Shown here: positions 56,924-64,000 of the stretch, piece by piece
Layout: every line of letters begins with the position of its first letter
How positions within the stretch are numbered: the stretch's first letter is position 1
DNA from: Capsaspora owczarzaki ATCC 30864
Lineage: Eukaryota > Opisthokonta > Filasterea
Direction: 5' to 3'
NCBI RefSeq assembly: GCF_000151315.2
Contig: NW_011887304.1
Span: forward strand, 311,357 to 375,356
Length of the DNA: 64,000 nt
Position numbers and translations under genes: made by a program
The notes under the pieces: model-generated
The model's database searches: none
What the model saw: the letters and a program-made list of their open reading frames with translations, nothing else
Told to the model about the DNA's origin: nothing

Positions 56924-57395
56924 GTCTCTTAGCCCCAGCCTAATATTCGTGGTTGGATCAATGTTCGCTTTTTTCTGCTCTCTTTTTTTTTTTTTTTTTA
57001 ATTTTCTTTCGTTTTGAACAAATCCTTTTTTTGGGGGGGCTTTGCTTGGTATTGGAGGGTTTTTTGTTTTGCCACCTGCACGACGCCTGGGGCGTCTGTT
57101 GCTTTGGCTTTCATTCCCGCCGTCCTTTGATGCAGAGCCCTTTTGTTTCCTTGGTCTTGTTTTCACGCTCTTGTTCTCGCATAAGTGTATGAGAGCGTGT
57201 CGGTTCTCTCTTGCCTTTGTTGTTTGTTGTGCGTGTACTGTCTTTTATGTGTGTTGCTTTGTTTGACCAGTGTTTGTAGTTGTTGTTGTTCAGTGTTGCA
57301 CTTTTTTGTTTGTTTGTTTGTTTACAAATTCATCTCATTCATCAACTCCCAACCAATTACGGCATCTACAAATATTATCTAATAACAAGTTCGGT
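56924..57395. other. Convergent 3' regions RapGAP-LIM / CDK
   Basis: 472 bp between converging stop codons. T-rich on the plus strand near the RapGAP-LIM end. No gene recognised. Confidence 0.55.
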
Positions 57396-58940
57396 TTACT
57401 GTGTGAATTGCGAATCCAAGTGCGATGGGTGGGCCTGTGATGAAGAGTTGTTGTTGTTGTTGTTCACGACGTGGTTGGGCTGGGCTAGCAAATGCTGGTG
57501 AGCTTGGAGCTGCTGGAACTGTTGGAATTGGCTCATTTGTTGCATTCTAGTAAGCTGGAGCTCGCGCTGTTGTTGGTCCTGGAATGCTTGTTGTTGTTGA
57601 GATATGTCTTGTTGTTGTTGAGCTATTGGTGCCGGAACGGCGGCAGCTGCAGCTGCCGTTGACGCAGCCGGCGCCTGTGCTGCCTCGACAGGAGGCTCGA
57701 GAATCATGGTGATGCCAGTGCGGTCGAAAATGCTTTGCTCTGTGCCGGGTTGAACAGACTGTTGGTTATCAAACAACAACAACAACGACAAAACACTGCT
57801 GCCCCCACTTTGCCATCAAAACAACACAGTCCGCAAATAGCTCACCATTGGGAAGATTGCCAACGATCGCATGGATGGAAGCAAAGTACACGTGTTGAAG
57901 CGCTTCGGCCGCGGAGACACGCATGGCGGGATTGTACTGGAGAAGTCGGTTGAGCAAGGTCACGCCGAGCGAATCCATCTTTGGCACAATGGAGGCCAGC
58001 TGGACGGCCGGTGTGACTGGAAAGTCGCCGCGAAAGTTTGGCAGCTGCGACACGCCAGGCCAGGTGAGCTCGGTGGGTGTGCCGCGCTGCTTGAAGATGC
58101 GCGCCAATTGCTCGTCGACATTCTTCCCGGCAAACAGCGGACGGCCAGTGGTCATTTCGCCAAAAATACAGCCAATCGACCACATATCGATGGACGTGCT
58201 GTACACCTGCGAGCCCATCAGGACGTCTGGCGGCCGGTACCACAGCGTGACGACTTCGTGCGAGAATGCCTTGACGGGGATGCCAAATGCGCGCGCCAGG
58301 CCAAAGTCGGCCAGCTTGACGTCGCCGGTCGCGCGATTGAGCAGCAGGTTCTGCGGCTTGAGGTCGCGGTGCAGGATGGACTTGGAGTGGCAGTACGCGA
58401 TGCCGCGCAGGACCTGGTACAGGATGAGCTGGACGTTCGCCGGCGCCAGGTTCTTTCCGCACGCGTCCATATGCTGCTTGAGGTCGCAGTCGAGATGCTC
58501 AAAGATCAGCGTGAGGCGCTCGCGGGTGTGCGCGACGTCCAGCAAGGCGACAATGTTGGCGTGTCGGAGTTCCTTGAGCAGCGAGATTTCACGCAGCGCA
58601 GTGCACGGCGTCCCTTCGTCGCGGTTGAGGTTGATTTGCTTGAGCGCGACGAGGGTCGAGCTTGGTCTGTAATACAGCAGGAGGAGCATGGAGGAGGTGG
58701 TTCAGTTCAGAGAGAGAGGATTAAGGTGTTGAAGTGGTTTTGAGGTTTGAGACCGCAAAGATGGAAGATTTTCTGAGATTTCTGAGATTTCTGAGGGTTT
58801 TGAAAGATTTCGAAACATTTTGAAAACACTCACTTGTGAATGGCGCGGAAGACGCTGGCGTAGGTGCCTTCGCCGAGCTTGGTGGACAGCTCGTATTGCT
58901 CAAGCTTGCGGGCGTACGCGTCGGATAAATGGAAGGACAT
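57396..58940 (-). CDS. Cyclin-dependent kinase, CDK5/Pho85 type (PCTALRE)
   Basis: Three exons, 58940..58834, 58666..57846 and 57739..57396 (phases 2 and 1), give 423 residues. The kinase domain has the Gly loop GEGTYASV, catalytic Lys in VALKQINL (about 45), C-helix PCTALRE (about 56-62), [32 protein letters not shown] (DFG and activation segment) and [26 protein letters not shown] and the lack of a CAK-type T-loop Thr agree with CDK5/Pho85 enzymes; PCTALRE is close to PCTAIRE and PSSALRE. A Gln/Ala/Asn-rich tail of about 110 residues follows the kinase. The exon 3 acceptor at 57740-57742 is preferred over a nearer CAG because only it keeps frame ([11 protein letters not shown]). The cyclin partner cannot be told from sequence. 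Confidence 0.88.
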
Positions 58941-59272
58941 TGGATTGAACACAAAGAGAGACTGAGAAGGAAAATATACATTTGGGGAAAATGGCAATAC
59001 AAAAGACTAATAACAACATAATGGACGAGTCGAGGTAAGCAGCTTGGTCAAAAAAGCACACGCAGCTGGATGAGAGACGATTAACAACAATAAATGAATG
59101 AATGGATGAATGAATGTCGGGACTGGGAGATAGAGGATGGTGAGAAGCGCGCGCTCAAGTTAGAGCGTTGCCAAAGAGACTGGTGGCTGTTGGGTGGCTC
59201 GATGGGAAACAGCGTCGTTGAGATCACTCGGCAGCAGCGCTGGATATTGATTCGGTTGATCGCTGACTCTCG
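58941..59272. other. CDK 5' / PX-protein 3' intergenic region
   Basis: 332 bp between same-strand genes. It must hold the CDK promoter. No gene recognised. Confidence 0.5.
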
Positions 59273-61449
59273 TCAATTGGGGCTCTCGCCAGTCTCCTGC
59301 TCGCCAAAATCTTCTTCCTCAGGAACATACGACAGTCGCCCGGTGGGACTCGTCGGAGGAAGGCTGGCCAAAGACGAAGGCGGTGTCAAAGGAACCACCG
59401 CTGTGACATCGTCGGGCGATGACACTTTCGAATCGAACGGGTCGGCCGACAGCTCCGACAAGTTTGACAGTGACGAAGACTCGGCGGATGCCAAAGGACT
59501 ATTGTCGAAAATCGCATTCAGCAAGCACGCCTGCACGCCCGCCAACACGTTGTCTTCGACCGTTCCTGAGGAGATTGTTGACCCGCCTCGCCTGGTGACT
59601 GGCTCGTGTGTTCCAACTACAAGCAGAGGACACAGAACAAAACATCAACGAGTTGGAATGAGCATTGGTGGGAGGGGGGGGGCAAGAGTGCAGACATTTT
59701 CCGACGAACGGACGAAACTCACCTAAATCATTCAAATCCACTAAAAGAAAACTGCCAACTCGCGTGCGCGAGGAAGCACGAGGCTTGACAGTGCCACCGA
59801 CAGCCATGACGCTGGCAGCATTGTCCAAGTCCTTCAAACTGTCGCCGTCGTTCTCGTCTTCGTCCATGCGGTATTCAAAGTCGCGCAAGTCGCCATAGAC
59901 GTTGATGGTGACAAAGAGAGGCTTGATGGAATCATCGTCGTCGGACTCTTCGTCGTCTGGGAGGTCTGAGATGTCCATGACGCTGTCGCGCACTCTGCCG
60001 ACAGAAACAACTGGCTCTGTGTTTGACTCGATTGTTTGCTGAGACGCGCGCCTTCGCCTCCAGGGCAGTCTGCTTGATCTTAGTGACGGTGCGGGCGAGG
60101 TGGCTCGAGACGAGGCTCGTGTGCTGCTCGGAGAAGATGCGTTGGAGGAAGTCGAATGAACGGACGGCGAGTAAAGCGGGTTCATGGAGCCAGCAGAAAT
60201 CGTCCCGCTGTGTTCCCGTGATGGGCTGGAGACGGTGGTGGCCTCTGAGGATGTGAGGTAGGATGCTGTAGGAGGAAAGACCTCGAGAAACTCGAGAATT
60301 TCGCGGAACGGGGCAACCAGGGATGGCAAGTTGGGAATCGACAAGAGCTCCTGCATGTACTGCTCCAGCTTTCGTCTTCGCATTTCGATGAATTCGGGTC
60401 GCTTATTGCCAAGAGCCTGTTTTGAGTGATGTGGGAAGTGTTGGGGGACGAGTGAGCTTCAACGATCGAGAAAGCAAAAGTTCAATCCGTTGAACATCGG
60501 CCGCTGCTGCTGCTGTACCTTTTTGCCTGGAAAGAGTGGGAGCGCAGTTTTGATGGATCTTCGCAGTGACTCGTTCAACGAGTAGAATTGGTTGTATCTC
60601 CTGTGGTTGGCACCATGTTGTCTTGGTGTTAGCAAACTGCAAACTCCTGAACAACTGAAAAAGAGTCAAAGAAAAAAAAAAGCAACAGACCTGAATACTG
60701 TCCACCGTCGCCCCATCACTGAGCTCGACACTTCGATGCGATACGTAGCAAACAATTTCCTACAATCACGCACCATCCATACAAAGTGAGTCTATATCTG
60801 AGCAGCTTTTCAATGCAATCCCATTTCAAAAGCAATGCAATGCCTCGCTTTTTCTCGCGGGGCAGACCCGACTCAACTTGTTATCTGCAGCGGACGATCG
60901 CATCTCGGCGCCTTGGACTGCGACGCGCAGTGCAGACTGGTCTGGCAGCGGCGGGCACACGGACGAGACGCTTCCATATCCAGCCAGCGGTCCGACAATG
61001 CTCGCGGCTGAGGGCGGCCTCGCCAGCATCGCAGCTGCTCCTCCTCCGAGCTGCTGATACTGCTGATATTGCAGCTGCTGGGGCCGCAGCGGCGAGAGTG
61101 CCTCGACAACATCGTCGTCCTCGTCCTGGTCGTCCTGGTCCTGGTCCTGGTCTGCTTCCTCACGCCGACGCTCAGCCCCGGCGGCAGTGGCGCCATTGCT
61201 TGTGTTCAATGGGATGAAGATGTTCGAGGTTGGTCGGTGTGGTGGCGCGGCTGTAGTGGTCGTCGCAGCCGCTTGCTGTAAGGAGGGCGCATTCGGGCGA
61301 GGTGGGCGCTGCGGCGGTGGCTGAGCCTGAGGCGGCGTTGACGGCTCCGATGATGGGGATGATGTTAAGGAAGGGCGCTCGTCATCTGGTGCAAGCGGCA
61401 GTGGTGGTGGTGGGTCGGTCTGCTGGACGAGCTCATCCAAGGCAGACAT
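59273..61449 (-). CDS. PX-domain protein of unknown family
   Basis: Five exons, 61449..60878, 60759..60691, 60600..60519, 60416..59723 and 59616..59273 (phases 2, 2, 0, 1), give 586 residues. The first ~180 residues are Pro/Ala/Gln-rich with an acidic Gln-Asp run. A PX domain at about 180-285 spans four exons: ALRVAVQGAEM, KLFATYRIEVSSSVMGRRWT, VFRRYNQFYSLNESLRRSI, FPGKKALGNKRPEFIEMRRR and KLEQYMQELLSIPNLP. The RRY element and the Pro-rich loop should bind PI3P. The C-terminal half is Ser/Asp/Pro-rich with no recognised domain. Exon 1 ends with a GTTGAG donor that alone keeps frame. It is likely endosomal; the function is unassigned. Confidence 0.82.
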
Positions 61450-62616
61450 TGTTGAATGGAAGTCGAAAGAGAACGAAAGAGTGATCCGAGTCTGAGCGAC
61501 AGTGACCACAAAAGTAAGTGAACATGCAAGAATGGGGAAAATGAGCATTGAAACGAGGGGCGAAGAGCAGGGGGCGGCGGGAGGTGGAGAGCGGGAGAGC
61601 AAAGTTGCTGAGAAAGTGTACAGAGCGCCGAGCGTTGAGAGTGTCGACTATGGTAGCCTGAAGTAGTGGTGGAGATGAGGTTGAGTACAAAGCGAGGGAG
61701 TTGAATTGTGAGGGGCAGCAGCACCGAATGGACGGAAAGGGAGAACGAGTTTGGGAAGAGAAAAAGCCGGGAACGTTGGCTCTCGAGCTCAGACAAGCGT
61801 TAAACGTAGGACACGTGGTGGGATGGAGAGAAGGGGCAGAACGATCTCAGAATGACGATCTGAGCATTGTAAGGGACAGCCGCTGAGATTGATTACCCAT
61901 CTTGAAACTTCAGACGAATGAGGCTGTTTGGCAGCGCTTCGTGTTGTTGATCTCACTTCACTCTGACCAGTATCATTATGCCCTAGCGTTGCATTAGATG
62001 TTGTTGGATTACTCTATTCTCGATCAGCGCGCCTTTTGTGGAGCTCTACAGAAGTTGCCGTTTACCCACCAAAATCTATTCCCATCACCAGCTCTTTGAT
62101 TCATCTTCCTCGGCTCTGTTCTCGATCAATGCACTCCCAGTGATTCTCCAACTAATGCCCCTTTCGCTCTATTCTCTTCGAGTGAGTTGAGCGATCTTTC
62201 CAATCCAAATCCGATCAACCTTCCTCCGATCCAACATGTCCTCATTCCCCCCCCCTCGTTCGCTTCCGATATAGATCTATTCTCCCTCGTTCATCTCGCT
62301 ATGCTTCTTTCAATCTCCCGACTTGTGACGTTTTCTTTCTTGCTTTTTGTTTTGGCTGGAGTTGCATTGGGGGAAGATTTCAGTCCCGGTTTTTTTTTTC
62401 TTTTTTTTCTTTTATTACTTCCCATTCATTCATTCATCATTGAATGTCCTCGTTCTCTCCTTCTGTGCCTCACCATCCGTCTGCTCCGACGCCCGCTTCC
62501 AGCAGCAGTCCTGCGTGGTGCTCTACGCGCACTGGCGGCGTCGCAGCGTGGGCGGAAGGGGCCTCTGCACCGCCTACCGCTGAGCTGTTCCGCTCAACAA
62601 CAATGATGACGCGCTG
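61450..62616. promoter_or_regulatory. Divergent region PX protein / RING-LysM gene
   Basis: 1.17 kb between divergent starts. Contains the PX-gene promoter, T-rich sequence at 62390-62412 and a 57-codon upstream frame for the RING gene (62444-62617). No independent gene supported. Confidence 0.45.
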
Positions 62617-62617
62617 A
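62444..62617 (+). other. 57-codon uORF overlapping the RING gene start (TGATG)
   Basis: ATG at 62444 opens a Ser/Pro/Ala-rich frame (MSSFSPSVPHHPSAPTPASS...) that stops with TGA at 62615-62617, overlapping the ATG at 62617-62619. It is either a uORF or the true N-terminus if one base is missing from the assembly or a small intron is present. Confidence 0.4.
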
Positions 62618-63949
62618 TGGTCACGTCGATCAAGCCGAGCCGCACGCTGCAGACCATCACTCACGATGATGCTGTTGATGATGAGCATGGCGAGCAGGCG
62701 AAAGGGCCGCTCGTGCAGGACGACGACGGCGACGACGACCAGGCCAACATGCACCTGCTCTGCTGCATCTGCGTCGAGCCGCTCGTCGACAACCGCCAGT
62801 GCCCGCGATGCTGCAACATGTGCTGCAAAAAGTGCCTCGAGTCGTGGGTCGCAGCCAGGCCGACGCATTTGGTGGCTGTTCCGTGTCCAATGGTAAAAAA
62901 CCAAATTTACTCAGACATCTGAGACGAGCGATTTTTCTCAGACAAAAGTCCCCCCATCAGAGACATTTCTGATGGTCAAAGGCACTCATTGCTCACCTCT
63001 CTGGGTTTCTATTGCCAAAATTTTGCCATTTCCATCCCAGTGCCGACAACCCGCGCATCTGAACGATTTCAAGCTCAACGCCGAAAAGCAGCAGGCGGCA
63101 GACGCAATCATGCTGCGCTGCTCGGATGGATGCGGTGCTGTGCTGCGTGCCTGCGATCGTGGCGCCCATGCGACGCGATTCTGCCTCGAGGCGACCATTC
63201 CATGCCCGTTCATTCATTGCAAAGCGACCATGAAGCGCAAATCGCTCGATGTCCATGTCTTTTCCTGCCCATTCCGCACGCAGTACTCTGAGGTACAGTG
63301 TGACTATTGTGACTATCGTTCGTCACCCTCCTGTTGAACTCACTTGCCAACCTTTGATTTTGTAGAAGGAGCTGGAGGCCGCAGTCGACTTGGCTGAGGG
63401 CCGCAGCGTCCAGGACGAATCGCGCGTCAAAGCGGCTCTTCGTGCGAGCTCTCTGCGTCAAGAAACAATTGTGCATTACGTGAAGGAGAACGAAACACTC
63501 GCTGGCCTTGCCATCAAATATGGTGAGTTCTGGGAGCGTTTGTTTGTTTTTTAAAAAGCTGATGGCCTTCTGACACATCAACGGCTTTGCTCCGCATCGT
63601 CAACAGGCACGTCAAAAGAAGAAATCAAGCGCCTCAACCGACTTGTGGCTGACAACATTCACACGCATGTGATTCTACTAATGCCGAAATCATCCGTCGT
63701 TCCGCCTCCGTACGGTTTTTTTTTGTTTTGTTTTGGTTTTTGTGTGTTTTTCAATACGTCGTCGTGCTGAACCTCCTTCGTTTTTCAATACGTCGTCGTG
63801 CTGAACCTCCTTCCCTTTGCACTCACGAACCCAACAAGGAGGTCTTGGACTATAGGCCAGCTGAACCCAACAAGGAGGTCTTGGAGGCCTTGCGAAGGCG
63901 CCGGATGCTCAAGCAGTTCATCCGAGTAGCAGAATGCGAGCTGCATGAG
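62617..63949 (+). CDS. RING / TRAF-type zinc finger / LysM protein (5' part)
   Basis: Exons 62617..62892, 63041..63292, 63366..63522, 63607..about 63695 and 63839..63949; the gene continues past the right edge. A divergent RING finger spans the first intron (LLCCICVEPLVDNRQC, CCKKCLESWV, then CPM|CRQP). A TRAF/SIAH-like zinc finger follows (LRCSDGCGAVLRACDRGAHA, PCPFIHCKATMKRKSLDVHV), then a linker and a LysM domain (IVHYVKENETLAGLAIKYGT, SKEEIKRLNRLVADNI). A basic helix (EALRRRRMLKQFIRVAE) comes next. It would be a probable E3 ubiquitin ligase; the LysM is intracellular as there is no signal peptide. The end of the fourth exon is uncertain, because the donor is either GTCGTT at 63696 or GTTTTT at 63715, and only the former keeps frame. 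Confidence 0.72.
63746..63813. repeat. 34-bp tandem duplication in RING-LysM intron
   Basis: A unit containing TTCAATACGTCGTCGTGCTG occurs twice back to back with a one-base difference at its edge. Confidence 0.9.
63827..63885. repeat. 36-bp-spaced direct repeat duplicating a splice acceptor
   Basis: GAACCCAACAAGGAGGTCTT (plus GGA) occurs at 63827 and again at 63863. Each copy contains AACAAG|GAGG, a possible 3' splice site, in the same frame 12 codons apart. Confidence 0.85.
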
Positions 63950-64000
63950 GTACGTGTCTCTGTCTTTCTCAACCATGTTCATATGATGCTCACATTGCTT

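Noticed and set aside
57740-57768. CAG acceptor near 57765 for CDK exon 3
   Set aside because: Leads to the wrong phase after the GTGAGC donor at 57845; the acceptor at 57740-57742 is in phase.

Overview
The window is nuclear DNA from a unicellular eukaryote with many short spliceosomal introns (mostly GT[A/G]AGN...AG), compact gene spacing, moderately GC-rich exons and A- or T-rich non-coding DNA full of homopolymer runs. The gene set points to an opisthokont close to animals, such as a filasterean of the Capsaspora type: an eIF4G2/DAP5-type translation factor, AP-4 mu (absent from Fungi), paxillin-type LIM domains joined to a RapGAP, PNPLA6/NTE, and a Rubicon-like RUN protein. The organism is inferred from gene content only; no similarity search was run.

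Layout, left to right: POLE 5' end (-), LARP1 (-), a 2.9 kb low-complexity gap, AP4M1 (-), a ZDHHC3/7-like palmitoyltransferase (+), threonyl-tRNA synthetase (+), FEN1 (-), PNPLA6/NTE-like lysophospholipase (-), a DUF268 protein (+), eIF4G2/DAP5-like (-), four head-to-tail acid-sphingomyelinase-like genes (all -, 28431-40674), a RUN plus Rubicon-homology protein (-), an SNX7/30-like PX-BAR sorting nexin (-), PHF5A (+), an intronless CRN/RHS-like P-loop ATPase with a probable nuclease-type C-terminus (+), a RapGAP-LIM fusion (+), a CDK5/Pho85-type kinase (-), a PX-domain protein (-), and the 5' part of a RING/TRAF-zinc-finger/LysM protein (+).

Most gene models were assembled by hand from splice signals, reading-phase agreement and conserved protein motifs; nearly every exon joint listed keeps frame exactly. 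Functional themes are DNA replication (POLE, FEN1), translation and mRNA control (LARP1, TARS, eIF4G2), splicing (PHF5A), membrane traffic and lipids (AP4M1, SNX, Rubicon-like, PX protein, NTE, the sphingomyelinase-like array) and adhesion or Rap signalling (RapGAP-LIM). They do not form an operon-like system. The most unusual items are the RapGAP-LIM fusion, a 6-nt microexon carrying the catalytic Cys-Pro-Trp of the DHHC enzyme, the CRN/RHS-like gene, the sphingomyelinase array in which two copies have lost key metal-site residues, and an identical 12-bp E2F-type site inside introns of both replication genes.
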